Under the pieces are notes generated by a model. The model made no database searches, was not told the DNA's origin, and saw only the letters and a list, made by a program, of their open reading frames with translations. A DNA stretch of 64,000 bases. It comes from JANSYL01 sp963921255. Its GTDB lineage: Bacteria; Pseudomonadota; Alphaproteobacteria; Rhodobacterales; Rhodobacteraceae. This document shows positions 17,417-26,614 of the stretch, in pieces. Position numbers and translations under genes: made by a program. The stretch's first letter is position 1. Each line of letters begins with the position of its first letter. The stretch is taken from NCBI GenBank assembly GCA_963921255.3, contig CAWUEW020000002.1, positions 62,001 to 126,000 on the forward strand, in the 5' to 3' direction.

Positions 17417-18463
17417 ATGAGTGACGAGATTGATATCCGCATCGAAGGACGCGCGGGCCGGATCACCTTGAACCGGCCCGAGGCGTTGAATGCGCTGACC
17501 TATGATATGGCCAACCGGATCGAAGCGGCCTTGGATATGTGGCGGGACGACCCCGTGGTGCGCCTGCTGATCGTCGATGCGGTCGGGGAAAAAGCCTTCT
17601 GCGCAGGCGGCGACATTGCTGATCTTTATGCCACCGGCAAGGCCGGCGATTTTGCGTTCGGCCAGAAGTTCTGGGCCGACGAGTATCGCTTGAATGCCAA
17701 GCTCTTTCATTTCCCCAAACCCGTCATCAGCTTCATGCAGGGCTTCACGATGGGCGGAGGGGTCGGCATTGGCTGCCATGGCTCACACCGCGTCGTGTGC
17801 GACAGCTCGCGCATCGCGATGCCCGAGGTCGGGATCGGCCTTGTGCCGGATGTGGGTGGTTCCCTCCTGCTGGCCCGTGCGCCGGGGCGGTTGGGCGAAT
17901 ACCTGGGCACGACGGCTGCGCGCATGGGTCCAGGCGACGCGATCCTGGCCGAGTTTGCAGACTACTACATCCCCGAAGCGCATTGGGCCTCGCTCAAGGA
18001 AACACTTGTCGAAACTGGCGACTGGGAGGCCGTCGACCGGTGCGCCCTGCCCCCGCCAGACGCGCCGTTGGCGGCGGATCAAGCCGAAATCGACGATCTG
18101 TTCGGTGGCGAAACGTTGCGTGATATCCTGACGATGCTGAAACACAGCGGCTCCGACTTCGCGCAGAAAGCCCTGGCCGCCATGGCAAAGAACGCGCCAC
18201 TGTCGGTGGCCTGTGCCGTCGAATTGGTCCACCGCGCCCGCACGCGCGACACGATCGATCACGCCCTGGAGCAGGAATACCGGTTCACCTACCGCGCGAT
18301 GGAGCACGGGGACTTCCTAGAGGGTATTCGCGCGGCGATCATCGACAAAGACCGCGCGCCGGGCTGGAAACACAAGGATCTGGCCGCCGTCAGCCCTGCC
18401 GAGGTCAGCATGATGCTGCGTCCATTGGGAGCGGAAGGCCTCAAACTAGCGAAGGAAGGATAA
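17417..18463 (+). CDS. 3-hydroxyisobutyryl-CoA hydrolase (enoyl-CoA hydratase family)
   Basis: 348 residues, longer than the about 260 of plain crotonases and matching the HIBCH-type branch. The oxyanion loop is AFCAGGDIADLY, and the second signature is GFTMGGGVGIGCHGSHRVVCDSSRIAMPEVGIGLVPDVGGS, with the Glu and Asp of the hydrolase active site in PEVGIGLVPD. The C-terminal extension (ALEQEYRFTYRAMEHGDFLEGIRAAIIDKDRAPGWKH) is typical of ECH_2. It removes CoA from 3-hydroxyisobutyryl-CoA, releasing the substrate of MmsB encoded five bases downstream. Confidence 0.93.
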   Translation: MSDEIDIRIEGRAGRITLNRPEALNALTYDMANRIEAALDMWRDDPVVRLLIVDAVGEKAFCAGGDIADLYATGKAGDFAFGQKFWADEYRLNAKLFHFPKPVISFMQGFTMGGGVGIGCHGSHRVVCDSSRIAMPEVGIGLVPDVGGSLLLARAPGRLGEYLGTTAARMGPGDAILAEFADYYIPEAHWASLKETLVETGDWEAVDRCALPPPDAPLAADQAEIDDLFGGETLRDILTMLKHSGSDFAQKALAAMAKNAPLSVACAVELVHRARTRDTIDHALEQEYRFTYRAMEHGDFLEGIRAAIIDKDRAPGWKHKDLAAVSPAEVSMMLRPLGAEGLKLAKEG

Positions 18464-18467
18464 GCCC

Positions 18468-19343
18468 ATGAAAGTCGGTTTCATTGGACTGGGAAACATG
18501 GGTGCGCCAATGGCGGCCAATCTGGTCGCGGCCGGGCATGAGGTGACCGGCTTTGACACGGCCGCAGCTCCACCGGACGGGGTTGCGCCGGCCGACAGTG
18601 CCGCAGCGGCCGCGGCCGGGGCGGACGTGGTGATCACGATGCTGCCGAACGGCACGATCTTGCGGGCGGTCGCAGCCGACGTGATCCCCGCCATGCACGC
18701 GGGTGCCGTGCTTTTGGATTGTTCGACCGTCGATGTGGCGTCTGCCCGGGCGGTCGCAGCCGATGCCGAAGCCGCAGGCCTCGGTGCCCTGGACGCGCCG
18801 GTTTCCGGCGGCGTGGGCGGTGCAGCCGCGGGCACCCTGACCTTCATGGTCGGCGGCGGTGTGGACGCGTTTGACGTCGCAAAACCGCTGTTTGACGTGA
18901 TGGGCCAGAAGGCGGTGCATTGTGGGCCGGCCGGTAACGGCCAAGCCGCCAAGATCTGCAACAACATGATCCTGGGCGTCACGATGATCGCAACATGCGA
19001 GGCCTTTGCCCTTGCGGACAAACTGGGATTGGATCGTCAGGCGATGTTCGATGTTGTCAGCACGTCCTCGGGATATTCCTGGACCATGAACGCCTATTGC
19101 CCTGCCCCGGGTGTCGGTCCCCAAAGCCCGGCCGACAATGACTACACGCCCGGCTTCGCGGCGGATCTGATGTTGAAGGATTTGCGCCTCAGTCAGCAGG
19201 CCGCAACAGATGCAGATGCGGACACCCCGATGGGCGCATTGGCACAGGCGCTTTATGCCACGTTCGTCGAGGATGAAGACGGCGCCGGACGGGATTTTTC
19301 GGCCATGCTGCCCCGGTTCGAATCACGAGGGCGCGAGGCCTGA
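18468..19343 (+). CDS. mmsB: 3-hydroxyisobutyrate dehydrogenase
   Basis: 291 residues. It oxidises 3-hydroxyisobutyrate to methylmalonate semialdehyde, which MmsA then uses. The NAD-binding motif FIGLGNMGAPMAANLVAAGH is at the N-terminus, DAPVSGGVGGAAAGTLTFMVGG is the substrate-binding signature near 110, and GNGQAAKICNNMILG carries the catalytic Lys near 165. The gap of four bases after the hydrolase gene shows one transcript. Nearly 200 bases without a clear gene follow. Confidence 0.96.
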   Translation: MKVGFIGLGNMGAPMAANLVAAGHEVTGFDTAAAPPDGVAPADSAAAAAAGADVVITMLPNGTILRAVAADVIPAMHAGAVLLDCSTVDVASARAVAADAEAAGLGALDAPVSGGVGGAAAGTLTFMVGGGVDAFDVAKPLFDVMGQKAVHCGPAGNGQAAKICNNMILGVTMIATCEAFALADKLGLDRQAMFDVVSTSSGYSWTMNAYCPAPGVGPQSPADNDYTPGFAADLMLKDLRLSQQAATDADADTPMGALAQALYATFVEDEDGAGRDFSAMLPRFESRGREA

Positions 19344-19537
19344 GAAATAGAGCGACATTTTTCTGGAAGATGTTGCGAAAATGTGGCACTCTGCTTGGGA
19401 CTCTCCAAGATATGTCCGCTTTCAAAGCCCGGCGGATCGGACCCTCAAGGCTACAGGTGCACCTCGTGCCGGTCAGCCGGGCCGCGGACATCCCCCAGAC
19501 AATCCATGAGATAACACCGCCCACCAGCGGGGTCGGT

Positions 19538-20257
19538 TTATTCGGCCAATGTGATCGTCACACGCCGGTTCTGGCGGCCTTTCTTCTCGACTTTACCAAA
19601 GGTGATTTTGCCAATCTCTCCGGTGCGGGCGACATGGGTGCCGCCACAGGGCTGTAGATCGACCTGGCTGGCGCCTTCCCCAATCCGGACAAGGCGCACT
19701 TGCCCCGAGCCCTTGGGCGGCATCACGGACATGGTTTTCACGAGACCGGGGTTTTCGTCGAGTTCGGCATCGCTGATCCATGTCTCGGTCACGGGCAAAT
19801 CCCGCGTGATCAGCGCATTCAATTGCCCCTCGAGAATGGCCTTGTCTTCAGGGGCCTCGGGCATATCGAAATCCAGGCGGCCCTTGTCCGCGCCGATGGC
19901 ACCGCCCGTCACCGGCAGCGGGATGACCACGGACAACAAATGCAGCGCCGTATGGATTCGCATGTGGCCATACCGGCGATCCCAATCGAGGCTTTGCTTC
20001 ACCTCGGCGCCCACCGGCGGCAAAGCCACGGGTTCGGCCGGGACAAGCACGATATCGTCCCCGTCCCCTTTCACGGCCGTGGCAATCGGAATGCGCCCGC
20101 CCTCCCAGGTCAGATGGCCGCTGTCTCCGGGCTGTCCGCCCCCCCGGGCATAAAAGATCGTCGCATCCAGAATGATGCCTCCCTCTTCCGTGACAGCGGT
20201 GACGACGCCATTGGCCGATTTGCGGTAAGGGTCCGTTGCATACGTCTTGATCGTCAT
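19538..20257 (-). CDS. Alanyl-tRNA editing protein (AlaX type)
   Basis: 239 residues. It is homologous to the editing domain of alanyl-tRNA synthetase and hydrolyses mischarged Ser-tRNA(Ala) or Gly-tRNA(Ala). Motifs: FYARGGGQPGDSGHL, then the zinc ligands in HMRIHTALHLL (HxxxH) and QPCGGTHVARTGEIG. No aminoacylation domain is present, so it acts in trans. The start overlaps the stop of the mechanosensitive channel gene by four bases (ATGA), making it the last gene of the long leftward run. Confidence 0.93.
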   Translation of the reverse strand: MTIKTYATDPYRKSANGVVTAVTEEGGIILDATIFYARGGGQPGDSGHLTWEGGRIPIATAVKGDGDDIVLVPAEPVALPPVGAEVKQSLDWDRRYGHMRIHTALHLLSVVIPLPVTGGAIGADKGRLDFDMPEAPEDKAILEGQLNALITRDLPVTETWISDAELDENPGLVKTMSVMPPKGSGQVRLVRIGEGASQVDLQPCGGTHVARTGEIGKITFGKVEKKGRQNRRVTITLAE

Positions 20258-22647
20258 GGTGTGGTGTCTTCTTGGTTGTCGGTCGCCGTGTCACCGGACG
20301 GGTTTGGATCGCCGGGCGCGGCGCGCAGCGCTTCGGGGTTGCGCAGCCAGATGTCGCGCTGAGCAAAGGGAATTTCGATGCCTTCTTCGGCAAACCGCTC
20401 GGCAATCCGGTGATGTATCTCGGTTTTCACAGTCACAAGCTGGTTCACGTCCCGCAGGATGGCACGCACCCGGAAGTCCAGACTGTCGGCACCAAATCCG
20501 ACGAAGTCCACGCCCGGTTCCGGGAAGGTCGCGACGTTTGGGTTTTCCTTGGCAATTTCGGTCAGGATGTCCTGAACTCGGCGGGTGTCGGTGCCATAGG
20601 CCACGCCAACCGTGACGACGGCGCGTCCGATGTTGTTGCCCCGGGTCCAGTTCGTCACCGTGCCGCTGATGAAATCGGCATTCGGGACAATCACGTCGGT
20701 TCGGTCGAAGGTTTCGATCCGGGTCGAGCGCACCGAAATGGCCTTCACGATGCCCATGTTGCCGCCGACCTCGATCCAATCTCCTTCCGAGATCGGACGC
20801 TCAATCAACAGGATCAAACCGGACACGAAGTTGTTGACCACGTTCTGAAGGCCAAAGCCGATCCCGACCGACAGGGCCCCCAGGACGAAGCCAAGCGCGG
20901 TCAGATCAATCCCGCCGACGGTGATCGCCACCATCGCCGCCAACCCGATGCAGATATACCCCACACCCGAGGTCAGCGCATTCCGCGCGCCCGTATCCAG
21001 ACGGGTGCGCGGAAGAACCGTTGATTTCAGCGCGCCCTGCAACAATCGCGTCGCCAGAAGCCCGATGCCAAAGATCGCCAGGACGGACAGGATCATCCCG
21101 GGTGTGAGACGCATTTCACCGACCGCGACGCCTTGCCAGAACCGCGCGTAGAAATCCGCCAGTTGGTCTGGACGGACGCCCCAGGTCAGCGCCAAAAGAG
21201 GCACAGCCGCGAACACCAAGAGGAAATTCACCACGACCGGCAGCAAGGCCTCGGACGCCGAACTGCGGGTCGTGCGGAAGGCCAACGCATAGAGATCGCG
21301 AATGACGGGTTGCAGCGCAACCAGAACGCCCATGATGCCCAGGGTCTGCGCCGTGGGCAGCATGATCGACTCTGCTGCGTTCGTGTAACCCACGACCGCC
21401 AGCACCGGGCCGCCAATCGCCACGGCAGACAAGGCGCGCGCCAAAAGCGCAATGAAGCCGCGAGAAAAGCCCGAGTGATCCTCGGCGGCCGGTTCGCCCA
21501 ACCCGGCGGTCATCAGCCGGGACAACCGCCAATAGGCCAAGGCCAGCAGTACGAGAACCGGCAAGGTCACCACCGCGCGCGCCGCTGGCGAGACCTGATT
21601 GAAGGCCGACACTGTTTCAACCACGGTGCCAAGGCCGAAGAACAACCCGATGCTGACCAGCACGCGTTTGACGGAGGCGGTCTGCGCTTCGTCAAAGGTC
21701 AACGCCCCAAGCGGGCCGTCGCCTTCGGGGAAGATCCGCCACGCCAGCCACCGGGCCGCGAAGACCGCCAGGATCAAGGTTCCCAGAGATGTCAGAAGCG
21801 CCTGACCCTGCGCGCCAAACATCCCGCTCGCCGCCACTGCGGCCAGGATGGCCACGACACCGGCCAGGGGAACCGCCACCTGAGACAGCGACACAAGGAA
21901 AGTGACCGCCGCCCGACCGCGCAGATGGGCGTCTCGCTGCAGCCGGCGGGTGAAGCGCGCCGTCCAGACCGTTCCCCGGAAAATTGCCAACAAGCCCAGG
22001 ATCAACAGCGAAAGAATGATGGGCGCATTTTCAGCGGCTGCTTCACGCTGTGCCGAATTCGATAGGCGGGTTTGCAAGTCCGATTGCAGGCTGACCGCTA
22101 CATCCCCAAGCGCCGTCAACGCGGTGGGCCAATTGATCGGGTTGGCCGGTGTGGGCGCCAATTCCAGGAATTCGCTTTGCTGACGCTCCCGCAGAAGCGT
22201 GTCGATTTCACGGATCAACCCTTCGGCGCGGGTGGCGGCTTCGGTCGCGGCCCGGACCGGTTCTTGCGCGCGGACCAGAAGTTCGGTCAGCTCCTGACGA
22301 CGCTCGGCGATCGAATCCGGTTCAGGCGTGCCATCGTCAGGCGCCGGGCCCAACGCCTCGATCTGGGCTTCCAACGTGGCAATGCGGTCTGCGTTCAAAC
22401 CTTGCGCGGCGATCAACTCCACCCGCCAATCGACAAGCGTTGCCCGCAGATTCTGGAAGAACGAGGTCGATGCGCCCCCGGCCTCGATCAGGTTTTCCGC
22501 GCGGGTGGCCTCTTCCTCCCAGGCGGCAAAGTCAACGGCAAGGCTGTCCGCCTCGGCGGCCACCTCCGTCTGCGCCCATACCGGGGCCGCAACCGGGGCC
22601 AGAAGGACGCAAAACGCGACCAGGCAAAGGCGCAGGACCGTGACCAT
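20254..22647 (-). CDS. MscS-family mechanosensitive channel with DUF3772 domain
   Basis: 797 residues. A signal peptide (about 1-26) is followed by a long periplasmic, coiled-coil-rich domain (about 27-200, DUF3772 type). About ten membrane helices then follow, and the MscS pore and vestibule core lies near 560-760. The pore helix region reads LGFVLGALSVGIGFGLQNVVNNFVSGLILLIERPISEGDWIEVGG, the canonical MscS beta-domain junction. It releases solutes on hypo-osmotic shock. The start codon overlaps the cysK stop by one base (TAATG). The C-terminal tail is acidic and polar. Confidence 0.93.
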   Translation of the reverse strand: MVTVLRLCLVAFCVLLAPVAAPVWAQTEVAAEADSLAVDFAAWEEEATRAENLIEAGGASTSFFQNLRATLVDWRVELIAAQGLNADRIATLEAQIEALGPAPDDGTPEPDSIAERRQELTELLVRAQEPVRAATEAATRAEGLIREIDTLLRERQQSEFLELAPTPANPINWPTALTALGDVAVSLQSDLQTRLSNSAQREAAAENAPIILSLLILGLLAIFRGTVWTARFTRRLQRDAHLRGRAAVTFLVSLSQVAVPLAGVVAILAAVAASGMFGAQGQALLTSLGTLILAVFAARWLAWRIFPEGDGPLGALTFDEAQTASVKRVLVSIGLFFGLGTVVETVSAFNQVSPAARAVVTLPVLVLLALAYWRLSRLMTAGLGEPAAEDHSGFSRGFIALLARALSAVAIGGPVLAVVGYTNAAESIMLPTAQTLGIMGVLVALQPVIRDLYALAFRTTRSSASEALLPVVVNFLLVFAAVPLLALTWGVRPDQLADFYARFWQGVAVGEMRLTPGMILSVLAIFGIGLLATRLLQGALKSTVLPRTRLDTGARNALTSGVGYICIGLAAMVAITVGGIDLTALGFVLGALSVGIGFGLQNVVNNFVSGLILLIERPISEGDWIEVGGNMGIVKAISVRSTRIETFDRTDVIVPNADFISGTVTNWTRGNNIGRAVVTVGVAYGTDTRRVQDILTEIAKENPNVATFPEPGVDFVGFGADSLDFRVRAILRDVNQLVTVKTEIHHRIAERFAEEGIEIPFAQRDIWLRNPEALRAAPGDPNPSGDTATDNQEDTTP

Positions 22648-23675
22648 TAGCTGTCTTCAAACACGTCTGGGATATCGGCAGGCGCACGATCCATCCATGC
22701 GGGGGCGGGCAAGCCCTTTTCGCGCAGGAAGTCGGGGTTGTAGACCTTGGACTGATACCGCGTGCCGTAGTCGCACAGGATAGTCACGATCGTGTGGCCC
22801 GGCCCCATGTCACGCGCCATGCGGGCCGCGCCGGCCATGTTGATCGCCGACGATCCACCGAGGCAGATCCCCTCTTCGGCCAACAGGTCAAACACCATCG
22901 GGAGCGCTTCGGCGTCCGGGATCTTGTAACTGACATCCGGCGTGAAACCTTCGAGATTGGCCGTGATGCGGCCCTGGCCGATCCCCTCGGAAATCGAGTT
23001 TCCGCCCGCCTCCTGACCCGTGTAAATCTTGTAGAGCCCGGAGCCCTCCGGATCGGCCAGGCCGACCTTCACGCCCTTGGGCTGCAGGTACGCCCCGACC
23101 CCGGCAACGGTCCCACCCGATCCAACGGCACAGATGAACCCGTCCACCTTGCCGCCGGTCTGTTCCCAAATCTCGGGACCGGTGGTTTCGATATGCGCCT
23201 GCCGGTTGGCCACGTTGTCGAACTGGTTGGCCCAGACGGCACCGCCCGGCAGCGTTTCGTTCAGTGCCGCAGCCAAGCGACCGGAGTAGCGCACGTAATT
23301 GTTCGGGTTCGAATATGGCGCCGCAGGGACCTGGATCAGTTCCGCGCCGGCCAGGCGCAGCATGTCCTTTTTTTCCTCGCTTTGGGTCTCGGGGATGACG
23401 ATGACCGTTTTGAACCCCATGGACGCCCCAACCAGCGCCAGCCCAATCCCGGTGTTTCCCGCAGTGCCCTCCACGATCGTCCCACCGGGCTTCAACTGCC
23501 CCTTCGCGACGGCGTCTTGGATGATGTACAGCGCCGCGCGGTCCTTTACGGATTGGCCGGGGTTCAGGAATTCGGCCTTCCCAAGGATTTCGCACCCCGT
23601 CGCGTCACTCAATTTGTTGAGGCGGATCAATGGGGTATTGCCAACGGCCGAAGCCAAATCTTTGTGGATGGTCAT
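22647..23675 (-). CDS. cysK: Cysteine synthase A
   Basis: 342 residues. A PLP enzyme making cysteine from O-acetylserine and sulfide. NTPLIRLNKLS, PGQSVKDRAALYII (PLP Lys), EGTAGNTGIGLALVGASMGF and AVGSGGTVAGVG are the family signatures. The start at 23675 is preferred because GGAG lies eight bases upstream; an ATG at 23693 lacks this. In Rhodobacter, cysK next to trgAB contributes to tellurite tolerance, and the same gene order is kept here. Confidence 0.94.
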   Translation of the reverse strand: MTIHKDLASAVGNTPLIRLNKLSDATGCEILGKAEFLNPGQSVKDRAALYIIQDAVAKGQLKPGGTIVEGTAGNTGIGLALVGASMGFKTVIVIPETQSEEKKDMLRLAGAELIQVPAAPYSNPNNYVRYSGRLAAALNETLPGGAVWANQFDNVANRQAHIETTGPEIWEQTGGKVDGFICAVGSGGTVAGVGAYLQPKGVKVGLADPEGSGLYKIYTGQEAGGNSISEGIGQGRITANLEGFTPDVSYKIPDAEALPMVFDLLAEEGICLGGSSAINMAGAARMARDMGPGHTIVTILCDYGTRYQSKVYNPDFLREKGLPAPAWMDRAPADIPDVFEDS

Positions 23676-23744
23676 GCGCGCGCTCCAAGCCATGTCGGCG
23701 GTCGAATTCGTGGAGTTCAGGGATAGGCCTGTGGCGGGCCAAAC

Positions 23745-24857
23745 TCAACCCGCGGCGCGCAACCGATCCCGATTGAGCATCAACCACTGAAAGCTGACGA
23801 CCGACGCCGCGTCGGCCAGATCGCCGCCTTCATAAAGTGCGACCGCTTTGTCGTAGGGAACGACGTGGCTTTGGATGTCTTCGTCCTCGGCCAGCGACCC
23901 ACCAATGCTTTGAGCCGTTTCCGGCAGGTCGGCGATCCCCACATAGGACGTCAGCACCTGTGCGATGCCGCCGGGGCTTGGATAGTACTTGGCCACGAAA
24001 TGAAGCGCGCCAAGATCAAGACCCGCCTCTTCCATCGCTTCCCGTCGACCGGCCTGTTCTGCCGTTTCGCCCGCGTCGATCATCCCCGCGATGGGTTCCA
24101 AAAGCCAAGGAAAGGCGTCCCCATGCGCCAGCACGCCAAAGCGGGCCTGTTCCACCAGCAGGATCGCATCGCGCCTTGGATCATAGGGCAGGACCGTCAC
24201 GGCGTCCGACGTACGCCACATGGCCCGCTCGACCGGGGCAGACCAACCACCGTCAAACCGCCGAAATCGGGCCCGCATCTCCTCGGCGGCAAAGAACTTG
24301 GTGTAGGGAAACCGGTGTTCCTGCACATCCACCGCCTCAAGCCCAAATCCGGACCCGACAAGGCCGGCGCGGCGCCAGTTGCGGGCAGACAGATAGGATT
24401 GCGCACGCGATCGGATCATCCAGAAGCGGGCTCCGACCTCCTCGGGCGGGGTCGATCCGAATTGGCGCATGACTTCGCGCGCTGCCTCAACGCTGATGGC
24501 GCCCCAGGTGGCGCTCCAACCTGAGATATCCCAGGCGGACGTCCCGGCCGTCGACGCTCCTTTGGGCCGCCAGACTTGGGTGGTCACGGGTTCGCCATCG
24601 ACAAACACGTCAACCGAATGCCGGACATACTCAAAGCAGGCTTCGTAGAAATCGATCCGTGCAAGGGCGGCATCGTCCAACTCGACCAACAGGCCATCCA
24701 CCCCCGCCCCCGGCACCAACACCGGATAGGCGCCGTCGGCCGCCTCCATCACGGTTTCCCCGGGCAAATGAACCGGGCGACCATCCAGGGATCGCCCGGC
24801 AACAACCTCGAACAAGGGCGCGTGGAGCAACGTCCCGAAAAACACCACCGATGTCAT
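23745..24857 (-). CDS. trgB: TrgB-type protein: gamma-glutamylcyclotransferase-like domain fused to NUDIX hydrolase
   Basis: 370 residues in two parts. Residues 1 to about 150 form an AIG2/GGCT-like domain (VVFFGTLLHAPLFEVVAG, then DGLLVELDDAALARIDFYEACFEY). Residues about 160-365 are a NUDIX hydrolase of the ADP-ribose pyrophosphatase kind. The NUDIX box is complete: GMIDAGETAEQAGRREAMEEAG. TrgB of Rhodobacter sphaeroides is a NUDIX protein required with TrgA for high tellurite resistance; the adjacent trgA and cysK support the name. The substrate of either domain is not known from the sequence. Confidence 0.85.
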   Translation of the reverse strand: MTSVVFFGTLLHAPLFEVVAGRSLDGRPVHLPGETVMEAADGAYPVLVPGAGVDGLLVELDDAALARIDFYEACFEYVRHSVDVFVDGEPVTTQVWRPKGASTAGTSAWDISGWSATWGAISVEAAREVMRQFGSTPPEEVGARFWMIRSRAQSYLSARNWRRAGLVGSGFGLEAVDVQEHRFPYTKFFAAEEMRARFRRFDGGWSAPVERAMWRTSDAVTVLPYDPRRDAILLVEQARFGVLAHGDAFPWLLEPIAGMIDAGETAEQAGRREAMEEAGLDLGALHFVAKYYPSPGGIAQVLTSYVGIADLPETAQSIGGSLAEDEDIQSHVVPYDKAVALYEGGDLADAASVVSFQWLMLNRDRLRAAG

Positions 24858-24870
24858 GAACCAGCCCCTT

Positions 24871-25311
24871 TTAGCGCCAAACGCGCGACACCGCCTCGAC
24901 GATCGCTCCGGCCACCATCCCGCCGACAATCAGTGTGCCCCAGATCGGGACGGTCAGCGATTGGATGAGGTACTCGAGAAAGATCTCCAGCGTTGCCACG
25001 GTGGCCTCGCCCGCCCCGTCGTAGCGCAGGTTGCTTGCGCGCAGGAACATCGTGCGCAGCGCGAAGATCGCCAGACCGAAAAACGCCATCTGAACCGAGG
25101 TCCGCAGGCCATTCCCGATTGCGGCGTTCATCCCCTTGCCGGCGTTGCCGCCCGATACCATCCAGCCTTGCCAGAATCCCAACAGGGCAATCGTCAGCGG
25201 AAAGTAGGTCGCGACCATTTCCTCGGGAAAGGTGTCCAGCACGAACAGGGCCGCAACCCATCCGATCCCGAAAAACAGGAGGGCTCCGATTAGCTTGGCG
25301 GCGGTGGGCAT
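24871..25311 (-). CDS. trgA: TrgA family inner-membrane protein
   Basis: 146 residues with four predicted helices: AKLIGALLFFGIGWVAALFV, YFPLTIALLGFWQGWMVSG, SVQMAFFGLAIFALRTMFL and SLTVPIWGTLIVGGMVAGAIV. The start at 25311 gives a short MPTAAK leader. Length and topology fit TrgA, a membrane protein of the Rhodobacter tellurite-resistance locus. It lies between cfa (17 bases away) and trgB (13 bases away). The mechanism of resistance is not established. Confidence 0.85.
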   Translation of the reverse strand: MPTAAKLIGALLFFGIGWVAALFVLDTFPEEMVATYFPLTIALLGFWQGWMVSGGNAGKGMNAAIGNGLRTSVQMAFFGLAIFALRTMFLRASNLRYDGAGEATVATLEIFLEYLIQSLTVPIWGTLIVGGMVAGAIVEAVSRVWR

Positions 25312-25328
25312 GGGTCGTTCGGCTCCGG

Positions 25329-26540
25329 TCAGGCGGGACGCGTCACCGTGATCTGCGTCACATCGCAAACTCCGAAATGAAAGGCCGCAGCGCAAGAGGT
25401 CAGATAAAAATTCCACATGCGCCGGAACCGATCATCGAAGCCCATGGCTTCGACATCATCCCATTTGTCGTTGAACGTCTCGTGCCAGCGCCGCAGCGTC
25501 TGGCTGTAGCTTTCAGCGAATTCAATCGACCCCTTCACGTTCAAACCGGCCTTGGCCACCTCGGATTTCAACACTTTCGGGGCGGGCAGCATCCCGCCGG
25601 GAAAGATGTATTTCTGGATGAAGTCGACGCCCTTGCGGTAAATCTCCCACCGCTCATCCTGGACGGTGATGATCTGAAGGGTTGCGTTCTTGCCGGGCTT
25701 CAGCCGGTTGTGCAGGGTTTCGAAATACACTGGCCAGTACTTCTCACCGACGGCTTCGAACATCTCGATGGATGCGATCCCGTCATACTGACCTGTTTCA
25801 TCGCGGTAATCCTGCAGCTTGATCTGCACCTGATCGCTGAGGCCGGCCTTTTCCATCCGGTCGACGGCGTAGGCGTACTGTTCCTGGCTGATGGTCAGCC
25901 CAGTCACCTTGAGACCCCGCTCCTTCGCGGCGTATTCGGCAAAGCCACCCCATCCGCAGCCGATCTCGAGAACATGATCGCCCGGCTGCGCGCCCATTTG
26001 ATCCACCATCGAGGCGTATTTGGCCGTCTGCGCGGCCTCGGTCGATTCCTGTCCTGTGGTGAAGATGGCTGACGAATAGGTCATCGTGTCGTCCAGCCAC
26101 AGCTTGTAGAAATCGTTGCCCAGATCGTAATGCGCGGAGATGTTTTTCCGGGCCTGGGCCTTGGTGTTGCGCTGCAGCCAGAAGCGGAACCGCTCGAAGG
26201 CACGGATCACCTCGAAGCCGAGGAACCCATCGTAAATCTCATTGTTGTCCGCGTGGACCAAATCCATGAAGGCCTGCAGGTCCGGGGTCGTCCACCATCC
26301 GTCCAGGTAGGCGTCGCAAAACCCCAGATCGCCTTCGCGGATCAGGCGGGCGAACACATCGAGATTGTGCACATGCACCTCGGCCACCGGCCCTGCATTG
26401 GGCGCCTCGGCTCGGAAAACGCGCCCATCGGGCAGAACCATGTCCAAGCGCCCATGTTTCATTTTCTGGGCTTTTTCGAACACCGCGGGGAAATATCGCG
26501 GCAGGTTGGCTTCACCTTTGGTGGTCGTCTTGATCGTCAT
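25329..26540 (-). CDS. Cyclopropane-fatty-acyl-phospholipid synthase family methyltransferase
   Basis: 403 residues. It transfers a methylene group from S-adenosylmethionine to unsaturated acyl chains of membrane lipids. The SAM site is VLEIGCGWGGFAEYAAKERG near 195, preceded by the family's ISAHYDLGNDFYKLWLDDTMTYSSA segment with its catalytic region. FIQKYIFPGGMLPAP and a C-terminal YLTSCAAAFHFG follow. In Rhodobacter related cfa genes belong to the singlet-oxygen response, which suits the neighbouring photolyase gene. Whether it makes cyclopropane or furan-type lipids cannot be told. Confidence 0.92.
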   Translation of the reverse strand: MTIKTTTKGEANLPRYFPAVFEKAQKMKHGRLDMVLPDGRVFRAEAPNAGPVAEVHVHNLDVFARLIREGDLGFCDAYLDGWWTTPDLQAFMDLVHADNNEIYDGFLGFEVIRAFERFRFWLQRNTKAQARKNISAHYDLGNDFYKLWLDDTMTYSSAIFTTGQESTEAAQTAKYASMVDQMGAQPGDHVLEIGCGWGGFAEYAAKERGLKVTGLTISQEQYAYAVDRMEKAGLSDQVQIKLQDYRDETGQYDGIASIEMFEAVGEKYWPVYFETLHNRLKPGKNATLQIITVQDERWEIYRKGVDFIQKYIFPGGMLPAPKVLKSEVAKAGLNVKGSIEFAESYSQTLRRWHETFNDKWDDVEAMGFDDRFRRMWNFYLTSCAAAFHFGVCDVTQITVTRPA

Positions 26541-26614
26541 TTAGTCCTCGATCTGTCACGCCATATTGACGCTACTGCCTTGACATCCACAAGGGAAGAT
26601 CGTGCCAAACGCGG

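Noticed and set aside
19370..19657. A 95-codon frame starting in the gap after mmsB
   Set aside because: It runs into the alaX gene on the other strand and has no ribosome site; composition in 19344-19537 is ordinary intergenic.
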